A DNA stretch of 64,000 nt from CAWDBV01 sp963800705 (GTDB taxonomy: Bacteria; Actinomycetota; Thermoleophilia; Solirubrobacterales; 70-9), in the NCBI GenBank assembly GCA_963800705.1, contig CAWDBV010000005.1, forward strand, positions 682,001 to 746,000, given 5' to 3'. Positions 1 through 9,769 of this stretch are shown one piece after another. The number at the start of each line of letters is the position of its first letter. Position 1 is the first letter of the stretch. A model generated the notes under the pieces. The model ran no database searches. It was given only the letters and a program-made list of their open reading frames with translations, and was not told the DNA's origin. The position numbers and the translations under genes were made by a program.

Positions 1-30
1 CAGCCCGAGCCTGCGGTTAATCAGCTTCAC
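1..30 (-). CDS. ftsI: Penicillin-binding protein FtsI, first codons only
   Basis: Only the first ten codons lie in the window. A GTG start at 30 overlaps the stop of the ftsL-like gene (GTGA) and opens a frame reading VKLINRRLGL. Basic N-termini of this kind, leading into a transmembrane helix, are typical of the septal transpeptidase that follows ftsL in division clusters. The identification rests on position (mraZ-rsmH-ftsL-here) and this short stretch, so it is probable rather than proven. Confidence 0.55.
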   Translation of the reverse strand, partial: MKLINRRLGL

Positions 31-663
31 GGCGCGGGGCTGGTGGCGGCTCCCGCGACCTTGTCCCCGGCGCGGGTCCGGTCAGAGCCGCTGTACGTCA
101 GGTAGCTGATCTCCTCGGGAGCGGGGACGGCGAGCCCGAGGTCGGCGGCGGCCACCTCGACCTTGCTGGAAGAGAGGCTCTCGGCGATCTCGGCGCGGAG
201 GGCGGAGTTGTCGCGCTCGAGCGCGTCGATCTGCTGGCCGGTCCGGCCGCCCTCGGCGTTGAGGCCGAGGCTGACCACGTTCAGGGTCACGATCCCGGCG
301 AGCAGCGCACCGAGCGCGCCGATCCAGAGCCGCCCGCGGGTGAGCCGCAGGATCGCGCCCGAGTCAGGCAGCTCACGGACCGCGACCCCCGCTTCCGGCG
401 GCCTCGCCGGCGCGGCCGGCGGCGACCGGAATCAGCCCGGCAGCGTTCTGGGCGACGGCGAGCGCCGCGTTCGACTTGTACACGGTCATTTTCGGGTGTC
501 CCGGTTTCGGTCGCCCGTCCTTCTTCGAAAGCTGTTTGGCGCCCGGCGGGCGCTTGGCGGCGCGGGCGCGCGCCTTGGCCCGCGCGCCGGAGTTCGGATG
601 CGGGGCCTTGCGGCCCGGGGGAGCCGGCGCCGGTGCCTGCCTGGCGGCCGCCGCGGCGGGCAT
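27..663 (-). CDS. ftsL: FtsL-like division protein, one frameshift
   Basis: Small bitopic septum protein of the FtsL type, which in the family pairs with FtsB/DivIC and recruits FtsW/FtsI. The ATG at 663 overlaps the rsmH stop (ATGA). The N-terminal ~90 residues are Ala/Pro/Arg/Lys-rich and cytoplasmic. The second part has one transmembrane helix (core LWIGALGALLAGIVTLNVV) and a short periplasmic coiled-coil region ending near the stop at 27. The two parts lie in different frames: the first hits a stop at 373 and the second is open only up to about 431, so one extra base lies between roughly 373 and 431. No ATG or GTG for the second frame occurs upstream of 290, which supports a sequence error in a single gene. 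FtsL is poorly conserved, so the name rests on topology and neighbours. Confidence 0.7.
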
Positions 664-1676
664 CAGCCCTTGCCCCCCTGAGCCAGCTTTGCTGCCACCC
701 GCAGGTGGGCCGAGGATGAGCGCGGGTTGCGCTCCTTCTCCTCGGCCTGGGGAGAGACCGCGCGCCGCGTGACCAGCTCGGCCTCGGGCTCGTTGCCGCA
801 GACGCAGACCGGAAGCTCGGGCGGACAGACGCAGCCGCGGGCGCGCTCGGCGAGGAAGCGCTTCACGGGCCGGTCCTCGAGCGAGTGGAAGGCGATCGCG
901 CCGATCCTGCCGCCCTCGCCGAGCAGCTCCCATGCGAGCGGCAGCCCGCGGGTCAGCGCGTCGAGCTCACCGTTGACCGCGATCCGGATCGCCTGGAAGG
1001 TGCGCTTGGCGGGATGCCCGCGGCCGAAGCGGTCGGCGGGCGGGATCGCCGCTTTGATCGCCGTGACCAGCTCGGAGGTGGTCTCGAGCGGGCGGCGCTT
1101 GGTGATCTCGCGCGCGATCGAGCCGGCGCGGCGCTCCTCGCCGAATTCCTTGATCGCCTTCGCGAGCCGCTCCTGCGGCCACTCGTTGACGACCTCCCGG
1201 GCCGAGGTCTCCTGGCCGGGGTCCATCCGCATGTCGAGCGGAGCGTCGTAGGCGTAGGAGAAGCCGCGCTCCCAGGCGTCGAGCTGCAGCGTCGACATTC
1301 CGAGGTCGAAGTAGACGATGTCGGCGCGCAGGCCCTCGGCGAGCAGTTCGGTGAGCGCCTCGGAGTACTCGCCGTGCACGAATCGCGTCGTGCACTCGAG
1401 CTCGGCGGCGACCTCGTTGAAGTTCTCCTCGACTCCGGGGTCGCGGTCGATGCAGACCAGCGTGCCCTCGGGCCCGAGGCGCTCGCCGACCGCGCGCGCG
1501 TGCCCGCCGCCGCCGAAGGTGCAGTCGACGGCGAGCTCGCCGGGCTGCGGGGCGAGCAGCTGAACCAGCTCGTCGATCATCACGGGCTCGTGCTGTTGGG
1601 GCATGTAGGTAAGGGTGCCTTGACCCGGGTGGGTGTGCGGCGCCGTGCTGCGCAGAGGTTGCGGTCGAGCGGCCAT
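663..1676 (-). CDS. rsmH: 16S rRNA (cytosine-1402-N4) methyltransferase
   Basis: SAM-dependent methyltransferase (MraW) that modifies C1402 in the decoding site of 16S rRNA. The conserved entry HEPVMIDELVQLL is followed by the SAM-binding stretch VDCTFGGGGHA near residues 50-60 and later blocks typical of the family (FDLGMSTLQLD, RTFQAIRIAVNGEL, FHSLEDRPVKRFL). I chose the ATG at 1676 because it overlaps the mraZ stop (TGATG) and has a GGAGGA ribosome-binding site a few bases upstream. This adds a 24-residue low-complexity leader compared with the alternative ATG at 1604, where family homology begins and no good Shine-Dalgarno is seen. Length (~337 aa, or 313 from 1604) fits the family. It is co-transcribed with mraZ and ftsL. 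Confidence 0.95.
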   Translation of the reverse strand: MAARPQPLRSTAPHTHPGQGTLTYMPQQHEPVMIDELVQLLAPQPGELAVDCTFGGGGHARAVGERLGPEGTLVCIDRDPGVEENFNEVAAELECTTRFVHGEYSEALTELLAEGLRADIVYFDLGMSTLQLDAWERGFSYAYDAPLDMRMDPGQETSAREVVNEWPQERLAKAIKEFGEERRAGSIAREITKRRPLETTSELVTAIKAAIPPADRFGRGHPAKRTFQAIRIAVNGELDALTRGLPLAWELLGEGGRIGAIAFHSLEDRPVKRFLAERARGCVCPPELPVCVCGNEPEAELVTRRAVSPQAEEKERNPRSSSAHLRVAAKLAQGGKG

Positions 1677-2110
1677 CAGCTCTCCTCCGCCCCTTCTTCG
1701 GCGACCTCGTTGACCGTCCTCGCCACCTCGGCGCCCGCCTTCTTCCATTGAGCGGGCTGCCAGACCTCGAAGAAGTCGCCGTTCCCCCTCACCACGCAGT
1801 CGCCCTTGAGGCCGGCGTGGTCGATCAGGTGCTTCGGCACCCGCACGCGGCCGGCCGAGTCGAGCTTCTCCTCGAACGCCTCGCCGTAGAAGTGGCGGCG
1901 CAGCGTCCGCCCGCGCTTGCCCAGCGGGTTGACGCTGCCGATGAAGCTGTCGGAGAACTGCTCGTAGCCCCCGGCCGGGAAGACCCACAGGCAGGGGTCG
2001 AGGCCCGCGACGAGAACAACGCCGTCACTGAGCGCCGCACGGAACTTAGACGGGACCGTGAGGCGATCCTTGGAGTCAAGACTGTGCTCGTAGTGACCGC
2101 GAAAAGCCAA
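1676..2110 (-). CDS. mraZ: Transcriptional regulator MraZ
   Basis: First gene of the division/cell-wall cluster and, in characterised bacteria, a DNA-binding regulator of that cluster's own promoter. The 144-residue protein carries two AbrB-like (SpoVT-type) half-domains with the signatures DSKDRLTVPSKFR (residues 12-24) and DSAGRVRVPKHL (84-95). The start is a TTG at 2110 preceded by GAGAGGAAA about 7 nt upstream. The next gene, rsmH, overlaps its stop. An MraZ-type operator lies ~110 bp upstream. Confidence 0.95.
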   Translation of the reverse strand: MAFRGHYEHSLDSKDRLTVPSKFRAALSDGVVLVAGLDPCLWVFPAGGYEQFSDSFIGSVNPLGKRGRTLRRHFYGEAFEEKLDSAGRVRVPKHLIDHAGLKGDCVVRGNGDFFEVWQPAQWKKAGAEVARTVNEVAEEGAEES

Positions 2111-2220
2111 GTGGGTTTCCTCTCCAGAGCCGGCCCGTTAGTTGAAGTCGGGCCGGGGAGGTGAGGTGGGAGGAGCCTCACTTCCCCGGCCCTGTTGACC
2201 AACTCGATTTGGGACGTTAA

Positions 2221-2236
2221 CCCACTTTGCCCCACT
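2221..2236 (-). promoter_or_regulatory. MraZ-type direct-repeat operator
   Basis: Read on the minus strand, two AGTGGG elements occur at 2236-2231 and 2226-2221, exactly 10 bp apart. Tandem TGGG-containing repeats with one-turn spacing upstream of mraZ are the known binding sites of MraZ in other bacteria. Autoregulation here is inferred from motif and position. Confidence 0.6.
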
Positions 2237-2380
2237 TCGCAACACGGAATTGAACTTTTTCCGTCGGACGGAATCGCTACCCGGGCTCTGAAAGCGGCGC
2301 AAACGCCTTTCTGAAGCGGTTTGCGGCCACCGGCCGGGGCCCCGCGAAGGGCCTCGAACGTGCAAGCCGGGTTGCAGATG

Positions 2381-2386
2381 TAGCCT
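2381..2386 (+). promoter_or_regulatory. -10 element (TAGCCT), leaderless start
   Basis: TAGCCT ends 7 nt before the GTG at 2394 and no Shine-Dalgarno is present. The spacing would put the transcription start at the start codon. Confidence 0.4.
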
Positions 2387-2393
2387 CACCGCC

Positions 2394-3599
2394 GTGGCGC
2401 CTCGCAAGCTCGTCCTCGCCCTCGCTCTCCTCGTGCTCGCCCTCCCCGCCGCGGTGCAGGCGCGCGAGCCGCTCGACATCTCGGTCTTCGCCCGCATCGG
2501 GCAGCCCGGCCAGCCCGAGCCGGTCGCGATCGGCCCCGACGGCCTCGTCTACATCGGCAGCAACCAGCTCGGCCACGGCGACGCCGACGCTCCCTCGAAG
2601 ATCTGGGCCTACCGCCCCGATGGCCGGCTCGTGCGCGAGTACGTGATCGAGGGCCAGCCGCTGGACAAGTCGCACGGCATCCAGGGGCTCGCCTTCGACG
2701 GCCATGGCCTCCTCTACGCGCTCGACCGCTCCGCCGACCCGCGGGTGATCGTCATCGACCCGGCGAGCGGGGCGCAGCGCCGCTACGCGAGCTTTCGCGA
2801 CCTGCCGCCGTGTGCGCCCGGTGGCCCAGCCGAATGTTCGGCGACCGCGCTCGACGGGCCCGCGGGCCCCGACTATGGCGTCTTCGCGCCGAACGGCGAC
2901 CTCTACGTCACCGACATCGACCAGGCGCTGATCTGGCGAGTGCCCCGCGGCGGCGGCAAAGCGCAGATCTGGCTCACCGACGCCCGACTCGAGAGCCTCT
3001 ACGGGCCGAACGGGATCCAGTTCATGGCCGACGGGCGAACGCTCCTGTTCGCGAACACCGCCTCGGGGCCGGTGTCCGGCAACCCCCTCACCGGGCGCCT
3101 CTACGCCGTGAGTGTCCAGGCCGACGGAAGCCCCGGCCCCCTGACCCAGGTCTGGGAGAGCGGCCTTCTCGACGCGCCCGACGGAATCGCGATCGCCGCC
3201 TCGGGCAGGGTCTACGTCGCGCTCTCGCTCGGCAACGCGGTCGCGGTGCTCTCGCCGCAGTTCACCGAGATCGTCCGCTCTCCCCCGAACCTGATCGCCA
3301 ACCTGTTCGAGGAGATCCCGCTCGACGGCCCCGGTAGCCTCGCCTTCCTCGGCGACCGGATCCTGTTCTCGAACCACTCGCCGATCTTCGGCAACCCGGC
3401 GAGCTGGGCCGTCCTAGACCTCTACGCCGGCGAACGGGGGCTGCCGCTCCATTACCCGCGGATCTACGACGGCGGGGCGGCTCCGTCCCCTGCCTCCACC
3501 CCCGCGACGGCGGCGGCGAAGCCAAAGCCGCGGCGCACGTGCAAAAAGCGGAAGGCCGCGAAGCGCAAGCGCGGCAAGCGCTGCAAGCGTCGCCACTAG
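2394..3599 (+). CDS. Secreted SMP-30/NHL-like beta-propeller protein with basic Cys tail
   Basis: Exported six-bladed-propeller-like protein of 401 residues. An N-terminal signal peptide (about residues 1-23, ending VQA) precedes repeated blade motifs such as GPDGLVYIGS, FAPNGDLYVTD, FMADGRTLLFAN and IAASGRVYVAL, as in SMP-30/gluconolactonase-like proteins. Substrate and activity cannot be predicted. The C-terminus is an Ala/Pro linker followed by a Lys/Arg tail with two cysteines (CKKRKAAKRKRGKRCKRRH), a tail type found on many exported proteins of this window. The GTG start is chosen because it gives the full signal peptide. Its 3' end overlaps the convergent tadC gene by 4 bp. Confidence 0.7.
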   Translation: MAPRKLVLALALLVLALPAAVQAREPLDISVFARIGQPGQPEPVAIGPDGLVYIGSNQLGHGDADAPSKIWAYRPDGRLVREYVIEGQPLDKSHGIQGLAFDGHGLLYALDRSADPRVIVIDPASGAQRRYASFRDLPPCAPGGPAECSATALDGPAGPDYGVFAPNGDLYVTDIDQALIWRVPRGGGKAQIWLTDARLESLYGPNGIQFMADGRTLLFANTASGPVSGNPLTGRLYAVSVQADGSPGPLTQVWESGLLDAPDGIAIAASGRVYVALSLGNAVAVLSPQFTEIVRSPPNLIANLFEEIPLDGPGSLAFLGDRILFSNHSPIFGNPASWAVLDLYAGERGLPLHYPRIYDGGAAPSPASTPATAAAKPKPRRTCKKRKAAKRKRGKRCKRRH

Positions 3600-4390
3600 A
3601 ACCCCGAGGTGAGCAGGCCGGCGTTGGCGAGCAGCGCAGCGGCGATCATCAGCAGCACCGAGGGGACGAGCAGCAGCGCGACCGCGAGCTGGATCTTCGG
3701 CGCCGCGCGGGCGGCCTGCTCCTCGACCCTTCGGCGCTGGTCGCCGCGCAGCGCCGTCGCCTGGCCGCGGAGCTGGTCGGTGAGCGGCGATCCGTAGCGC
3801 GCCGAGCGCTCGATCACCGAGACCAGCGAAGCGAGCTCCGAGCCCGGGGCGCGGTCGCGGAGCCCGGCTAGCGCATCGGCCTGCGAGGAGCCGCATCCGA
3901 GCTCGGCGACGGTGATCGCGAGCTCGCGCGCCAGCGCACCGTCCTGGGTCTTTGCGATCTCAGCCATGCCGCTGGCCGGGTTGCGGCCCGAGGCGGCGCC
4001 GACCGCGAGCAGGTCGAGGGCGTCGGGCAACGCCGCGAGCAGCTGGCGGGCGCGGCGCCTCGCGCGGCGCTCGAGCAGCGCGTCGGGTGCCAGGAACCCG
4101 GCCGCCGGCAGCCCAGCGGCGACGATCAGGGAAAGCCGCCCCGGCGCAGCCGGCGATGCGACAGAGGCGACCGGCAGCGCGGCGAGCGCGCAGCCGAGCT
4201 TCGCCGCCAGCACAGCGCCGAGCCCGAGCCGCGACTCGAGCCCGGCCCGCCGCAATCTCGCCGGGATGCCGAGCCTGATCGCCGCGCCGGAGAAGGGCAG
4301 CTCCACCCGCCGCGGCTCGAGCGAGCCCGCGAGCTCGCGCAGCGCCGCGAGGCAGAGCAGGACCGCGACCGCGGCGAGTAGCGCCGTCAC
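3596..4390 (-). CDS. tadC: Tad pilus assembly platform protein TadC (type II secretion F domain)
   Basis: Inner-membrane platform protein of a Tad/Flp system, 264 residues, with an N-terminal membrane segment, a cytoplasmic T2SSF domain and C-terminal hydrophobic helices (ending in LAVALLLVPSVLLMIAAALLA-type sequence). Characteristic features are the ALPDALDLLAVGAASG block and the SVIERSARYGSPLTDQL region. Its start at 4390 overlaps the tadB stop by 4 bp. TadB and TadC are thought to form the platform on which the CpaF ATPase drives pilin polymerisation. No pilin or TadE/F gene follows it: the next gene downstream is convergent. Confidence 0.85.
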   Translation of the reverse strand: MTALLAAVAVLLCLAALRELAGSLEPRRVELPFSGAAIRLGIPARLRRAGLESRLGLGAVLAAKLGCALAALPVASVASPAAPGRLSLIVAAGLPAAGFLAPDALLERRARRRARQLLAALPDALDLLAVGAASGRNPASGMAEIAKTQDGALARELAITVAELGCGSSQADALAGLRDRAPGSELASLVSVIERSARYGSPLTDQLRGQATALRGDQRRRVEEQAARAAPKIQLAVALLLVPSVLLMIAAALLANAGLLTSGF

Positions 4391-5231
4391 TCGCTCACCG
4401 CGCCGAGCTTTCGGATCGCCAGAAAGCCCCCGACCTGGAGCCCCGCCGCCATCGCCAGCATCACCACAGAGGCGGGGTCGGAGAGCAGCCGGCGGGTGAA
4501 GCCCGGCTCGAGCAGCTCGGCGAACAGCGCCGCGCCGCAGGGAAGTGCGACGACGAGCAGGCCGGTGAACCGCGCCTGGGTGGTCGCGGCGCGAGCGTCC
4601 TCGAGCACCCGCTCGCGCTCGGCGCTCGCCGCCGCGTAGCGGCGAAGCAGCTTCGCGAGATCGCCGCCGGCGACCTGCTGGCTGAGCAGTGCCGAGCAGA
4701 AGACGTCGACCCGCTGCGAGCCGAGCCGCCCCCGGAGGCCGCCGAGCGCCTCGCCGGTCGGCACCCCGAGCGAGAGATCGGCGGCGAGCCGCGCCATCTC
4801 CGCCTCGGGGGGACCCTCGAGTGAAGCCGGGGCCGCCGAGAGCGCGCCGCGGACCGACTGCCCGGCCGCGAGCGCGTCGGCGACCGCGGCGGCGATTTCG
4901 GGCATGCGGCGCTCGACCGCGCGCCGGTAGCGGGTGCGGCGGGTCGTGAGCGCCCAGCCCGCGGCGGCAGGTCCCGCCGCGGCGACGAGCGCCAGCGGGC
5001 CCGGTCCCGCGAGCAGCAGCGCGAGGCCGAGCAGCGCCGCGGTGCCGACGATCGCGAGCCGCCGCCGCTCGATCTCGCTCGGCGCGTAGCCCTCGCTTCC
5101 GGCGCGGCGCAGCGGCTCGACCGCGGCAACCAGCCAGTTGGCGAGCGCGGGCGTTGCGACGACCGCCTCGCGCGCTCCGACCGCGAGCATTCCGCCGGCG
5201 GCCGCGCCCAGCATCAGCGGTGCGAGCTCGT

Positions 5232-5235
<4 letters not shown>
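4387..5235 (-). CDS. tadB: Tad pilus assembly platform protein TadB (type II secretion F domain)
   Basis: Paralogue and partner of TadC, 282 residues. N-terminal hydrophobic segments (LGAAAGGMLAVGAREA and the stretch around residues 65-95) precede a T2SSF domain recognisable from MPEIAAAVADALAAGQSVRGAL and VDVFCSALLSQQVAGGDLAKLLRRYA, then two C-terminal membrane helices. It overlaps cpaF upstream (4 bp) and tadC downstream (4 bp), so the three are translationally coupled. Confidence 0.87.
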
Positions 5236-6413
<1,178 letters not shown>

Positions 6414-6440
6414 ACCTACATAAGGCCGCGAGAGCGGATT

Positions 6441-6446
6441 TAGAAT
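6441..6446 (+). promoter_or_regulatory. -10 element (TAGAAT), leaderless start
   Basis: TAGAAT ends 7 nt before the GTG at 6454, with no ribosome-binding site between them. Confidence 0.4.
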
Positions 6447-6453
6447 CGCCGCC

Positions 6454-6951
6454 GTGGCCACCGAGATCGAAGTGCAGCGCGCCGACATCACCAAGCTCGA
6501 GGTCGACGCGATCGCCAACGCCGCCAACTCGGAGCTCAAGCACGGCGGCGGCGTCGCCGGGGCGATCTCTCGCGCGGGTGGGCCTGACGTTCAGCGCGAG
6601 AGCGACGAGCTGGCGCCGATCGAGCTCGGCGACGCGGTCGCGACCGGCGCCGGGGCGATGCCGAGCCGCTGGGTGATCCACGCCGCGACCATGCACCTCG
6701 GCGGCCCGACCTCGGCCGAGATCATCCGCAAGGCGACCGCGAGCACGCTGGCGGTGGCGGACGACCTCGGCGCCAAGAGCCTGGCGCTGGTGGCCTTCGG
6801 AACCGGAGTCGGCGGCTTCCCGCTCAAAGAGGCGGCCCGGATCGAGGTCGAGGAGGTCCGCCGCCACCAGGGAGAGAACCCGGAGCGGGTTGTCTTCGCC
6901 GTCCACGGGGCGGATGCTGAAGCCGCCTTCAGGGCCGCGGCAGAAGCCTGA
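6454..6951 (+). CDS. Macrodomain (ADP-ribose-binding) protein
   Basis: Single-domain macro protein of 165 residues. Family members bind ADP-ribose or hydrolyse O-acetyl-ADP-ribose and ADP-ribosyl adducts. The motifs are VDAIANAANSELKHGGGVAGAI near residues 19-40 (adenine/ribose loop) and ALVAFGTGVGGFPLKEAA near 110-127 (phosphate loop). It is encoded on the plus strand inside the minus-strand Tad cluster. Its 3' end overlaps the cpaB-like gene by 23 bp and its 5' end faces cpaF. Its link to pilus assembly, if any, is unknown. Confidence 0.9.
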   Translation: MATEIEVQRADITKLEVDAIANAANSELKHGGGVAGAISRAGGPDVQRESDELAPIELGDAVATGAGAMPSRWVIHAATMHLGGPTSAEIIRKATASTLAVADDLGAKSLALVAFGTGVGGFPLKEAARIEVEEVRRHQGENPERVVFAVHGADAEAAFRAAAEA

Positions 6952-7579
6952 TCTGCCGCGCCGACGCCTCCGCCGAGATCAGCTCGAGCGCCTGCTCGCT
7001 GGTCAGCGCCAGCGTCGCAGCCGAGCCGCCCGACCCGCCCTCGTGGCCGGCGCCACCGAGCGCCAGCAGCCTCACCCCCTCGGCGGCGATGTAGGTCTGT
7101 CCGGATCCGGTCCCGCCCGGCTCCTTACTGACCACGACGTCGACGAGGCTGCCCTCGGGCGGGCCGGTGAGGGTCAGCGCCTCGGCCCCCGAGACCGAGA
7201 TCTGAACCGGGCGGCGTCCGGCCCCGAGCTCAGGGCCCTTGCCGGCGTCGGGCTGCGGCGCTTGGAGCTGGGCCGCGAGCAGGTAGGCCCCGATCGGGAC
7301 CGGCGCCGCCGGTACGCGCCCGATCGCCTCCTCGGCGCGCGCGATCGCCCCGGCGGGGACGAAGCGAGCCGGGACGCGACGGGCCGCGGTCAGCGACGCG
7401 AGCTCGTTCGGGCCCAGCACCTGGCCGGCCGGCAGCTCGCCGGTGGCGACGAGCACCTCGCGCAGAGCGCCGTACTGGTTCGTTACCCCGTCGCGGTAGC
7501 CGTCGGCGAGCGAGGCGGCGAAGATCGCGCAGACCGCGGCCGCGAGCGTGAAGGCGAGGGCGCGCTTGCGCCGCGTCAC
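6929..7579 (-). CDS. cpaB: CpaB/RcpC-like SAF-domain pilus assembly protein
   Basis: 216-residue exported protein. It has an N-terminal basic plus hydrophobic segment (TRRKRALAFTLAAAVCAIFAASLA), then a SAF-like domain with LPAGQVLGPNELASL and the pattern VPIGAYLLAAQL, as in CpaB/FlgA proteins that act periplasmically in Tad pilus biogenesis. A GTG at 7579 is the start that preserves the signal/anchor. It lies 7 bp after the histidine kinase stop, so response regulator, kinase and cpaB form one transcription unit pointing towards cpaF. Confidence 0.75.
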   Translation of the reverse strand: MTRRKRALAFTLAAAVCAIFAASLADGYRDGVTNQYGALREVLVATGELPAGQVLGPNELASLTAARRVPARFVPAGAIARAEEAIGRVPAAPVPIGAYLLAAQLQAPQPDAGKGPELGAGRRPVQISVSGAEALTLTGPPEGSLVDVVVSKEPGGTGSGQTYIAAEGVRLLALGGAGHEGGSGGSAATLALTSEQALELISAEASARQIRLLPRP

Positions 7580-7586
7580 GGACTCA

Positions 7587-8288
7587 TCAAGCCGCCGCGG
7601 CGGCCCGCGGTCCGGCGAGCGGCAGCTCGAGCGCCGCGACCGAACCGCGCCGCGAGCGGCTGAGTGCGAAGCGGCCGCCGTGCGCGGCGGCGACATCGGA
7701 GACGAGCGCCAGCCCGTGGCCGCGGCGTGGATCGGGGCCGCCGCCGTTTGCGTTCCGGTTCGGGGACGCAGCGGCCCGCACGCCGGCGTCGGCGAGCGTG
7801 ATCCGCACCCGTCCGCTGACCAGCGAGGCCGTCAGCGCGAGCGGTGGGCGGCCGTGCTCGAGCGCGTTGGCGATCATGTTGTCGAGCGCCTGCGCGATCC
7901 GGTCGCGGTCGGCGAGCACGATCGCCTCTCCGGCGTCCCAATAGAGCTTCAGCCCGAGCGAGGGCGACCGCGACCGCCAGCGGGCGACCGCGGCGACGAT
8001 CAGATCGCGCGAAGAGGAGAGCTCCATGCGGTGCTGCGTTCCGCCGCCCCCGTTCACCGCGCGGTCGAGATCGGCGAGCGCCGCGAGCGCGAGTTCGAGG
8101 AACCCGGGAGGCCCGCCATCCTGCGGACCCTCGCCCGCGAGCGCCAGCGCCTGCAGCGGCCGTCGCAGCTCGTGCAGCGAGCGGTTCAAGGCCCGCCGGC
8201 GGCGCCGGTCAAGCGCCCGGTCGCGGACGAGCACGATCGCCGGGACGAGCGCGAAGATCAGCCCGGCGTGCGTCGGCTCCACCCTCAC
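7587..8288 (-). CDS. Sensor histidine kinase (compact)
   Basis: Short two-component kinase of 233 residues with little or no extracellular domain. One N-terminal hydrophobic segment (HAGLIFALVPAIVLV) precedes a dimerisation helix with the phospho-acceptor in LHELRRPLQAL (His39). The ATPase domain has the N box DNMIANALEHG and a GHGLALV G-box. The start is a GTG at 8288 that overlaps the response-regulator stop (GTGA). The lack of a sensing domain suggests input from a membrane or protein partner. Its position before cpaB suggests it governs the Tad genes, which is inference. Confidence 0.85.
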   Translation of the reverse strand: MRVEPTHAGLIFALVPAIVLVRDRALDRRRRRALNRSLHELRRPLQALALAGEGPQDGGPPGFLELALAALADLDRAVNGGGGTQHRMELSSSRDLIVAAVARWRSRSPSLGLKLYWDAGEAIVLADRDRIAQALDNMIANALEHGRPPLALTASLVSGRVRITLADAGVRAAASPNRNANGGGPDPRRGHGLALVSDVAAAHGGRFALSRSRRGSVAALELPLAGPRAAAAA

Positions 8289-8998
8289 TCCTCGATCAGC
8301 CGGTAGCCGACGCCCCAGGCATTGATCACGAACCGCGAGCGCTCAGGATCGAGCTTTCGTCGCAGCCGGCTGGCGTGCGAGTCGAGGGTCCTGGTCTTTC
8401 CGAGCGAGCGGAATCCCCAGACGTCACGGAGCAGCTCCTGCTTGGTGAAGACGCGGGTCGGCTCGGCGGCGAGCTGGCGCAGCAGCGCGAACTCCTTGTT
8501 CGAGAGCCGCACCCGCTTGCCGGCGACGCGCACCGCCCGGGTCGCCGGGTCGAGCGACAGCTCCCCGACCCGCACCGGTCCCTCGTGCCGCGCCTCGCGG
8601 CGCCGCAGCACGGCCCGCACCCGCGCCGCGAGCTCCGGGTAGTGGAACGGCTTGACGAGATAGTCGTCGGCGCCCTCGCCGAAGCCGCGGACGCGGTCGG
8701 TCGGAGCGCCCCGGCCGCTGAGCACGATCACGGGCAGCCGCGGATCGAAGCGCCCCAGCGCCCCCTGCGAGGAGCGCACCTCGCGGAGCACGTCGAGCCC
8801 GGCCGCGTCGGGGAGCCCGAGGTCGAGGATCATCAGGTCGGGGTGGTTGTACTGGCAGAGCCGCAGCGCGTCCGATGCGCACTCGGCCGGCAGCGCCTCG
8901 TAGCGATCGGCGGTCAGGTGGTCGCAGAGCAGCGACCGCGTGGTCTCGTCGTCCTCGCAGACCACCACCTTTGCCAGTTGCTCCGACTCGGGAAGCAT
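8285..8998 (-). CDS. OmpR-family response regulator
   Basis: Partner of the adjacent kinase, 237 residues. A receiver domain with acidic pocket CEDDETT and phospho-acceptor Asp59 in LMILDLGLPD is followed by a winged-helix DNA-binding domain (LSNKEFALLRQLAAEP, TRTLDSHASRLRRKL, GVGYRLIEE). It is the first gene of the minus-strand unit leading into the kinase, cpaB and, beyond the macrodomain gene, cpaF-tadB-tadC. Confidence 0.93.
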   Translation of the reverse strand: MLPESEQLAKVVVCEDDETTRSLLCDHLTADRYEALPAECASDALRLCQYNHPDLMILDLGLPDAAGLDVLREVRSSQGALGRFDPRLPVIVLSGRGAPTDRVRGFGEGADDYLVKPFHYPELAARVRAVLRRREARHEGPVRVGELSLDPATRAVRVAGKRVRLSNKEFALLRQLAAEPTRVFTKQELLRDVWGFRSLGKTRTLDSHASRLRRKLDPERSRFVINAWGVGYRLIEE

Positions 8999-9048
8999 CA
9001 GTGATTAGAGTCAGCGGCAACGAAAATTCAGCCCCCAAGGAGGTAGGA

Positions 9049-9726
9049 ATGGACACCCCACCGACCGTCTCGCCCAAGGAGTGGGAAGCCGCCCGCGAGC
9101 AGCTGCTCGTCAAGGAGAAGGAGATGACCCACGCCCGCGACGCGCTCGCAGCGGAGCGCCGCCGGCAGCCGTGGATGGCCGTCGAGAAGGACTACCGCTT
9201 CGAGGGGCCCGACGGCGAGGCGAGCTTCTCCGACCTCTTCGACGGCCGCCGCCAGCTTGTCGTCTACCGCGCCTTCTATGAGCCGGGAATCACGACCACG
9301 CCCGGTGACCGCGACTATCCGCAGGTGGGCTGCATCGGCTGCTCGTTCATCGCCGACCAGATCTCCGACCCCGTCCACCTGAACGCGCGCGATACGACGC
9401 TGATCTTCGCCTCCCGTGGTCCCCAGTCAGAGATCCAGGGCCTGAAGGAGCGGATGGGATGGGAGCACATCCCCTGGTACACGATCACCGACGACTGGGA
9501 CAAGGACTTCGACGTCGACCAATGGCACGGTACGAACGCCTTCATCCGCGAAGGCGACGACATCTACCGCACCTACTTCATCGACGCCCGCGGCGACGAG
9601 GCGTTGGGCACGACGTTGAGCTACCTCGACATCACCGCGCTCGGCCGCCAGGAGGAGTGGGAGGACTCACCCGACGGCTACCCGCAGACGCCTGTCGGGT
9701 GGTGGAACTACAAGGACCAGTACTAG
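9049..9726 (+). CDS. DUF899 family protein (thioredoxin-like fold)
   Basis: 225-residue cytoplasmic protein of the DUF899 family, often annotated as thioredoxin-like. Recognisable elements are the N-terminal EWEAAREQLLVKEKEMTHARD, the VGCIGCSF dicysteine segment near residue 87, and the C-terminal TPVGWWNYKDQY end typical of the family. Enzymatic function is not established for the family. The ATG at 9049 is fixed by an excellent AAGGAGG ribosome-binding site. It is divergent from the response-regulator gene. Confidence 0.85.
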   Translation: MDTPPTVSPKEWEAAREQLLVKEKEMTHARDALAAERRRQPWMAVEKDYRFEGPDGEASFSDLFDGRRQLVVYRAFYEPGITTTPGDRDYPQVGCIGCSFIADQISDPVHLNARDTTLIFASRGPQSEIQGLKERMGWEHIPWYTITDDWDKDFDVDQWHGTNAFIREGDDIYRTYFIDARGDEALGTTLSYLDITALGRQEEWEDSPDGYPQTPVGWWNYKDQY

Positions 9727-9755
9727 CCGCCTTGATGAGAGTCGAGCCAGCCCGG

Positions 9756-9761
9756 TAGCCT
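9756..9761 (+). promoter_or_regulatory. -10 element (TAGCCT), short or no leader
   Basis: TAGCCT ends 8 nt before the ATG at 9770 and no Shine-Dalgarno is seen. The same hexamer serves the propeller gene at 2394. Confidence 0.35.
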
Positions 9762-9769
9762 GGGCCGCG

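Noticed and set aside
2109..2118. A third AGTGGG element, on the plus strand at the mraZ start.
   Set aside because: It is on the opposite strand to the two spaced repeats, lacks 10-bp phasing with them, and overlaps the start codon and leader.
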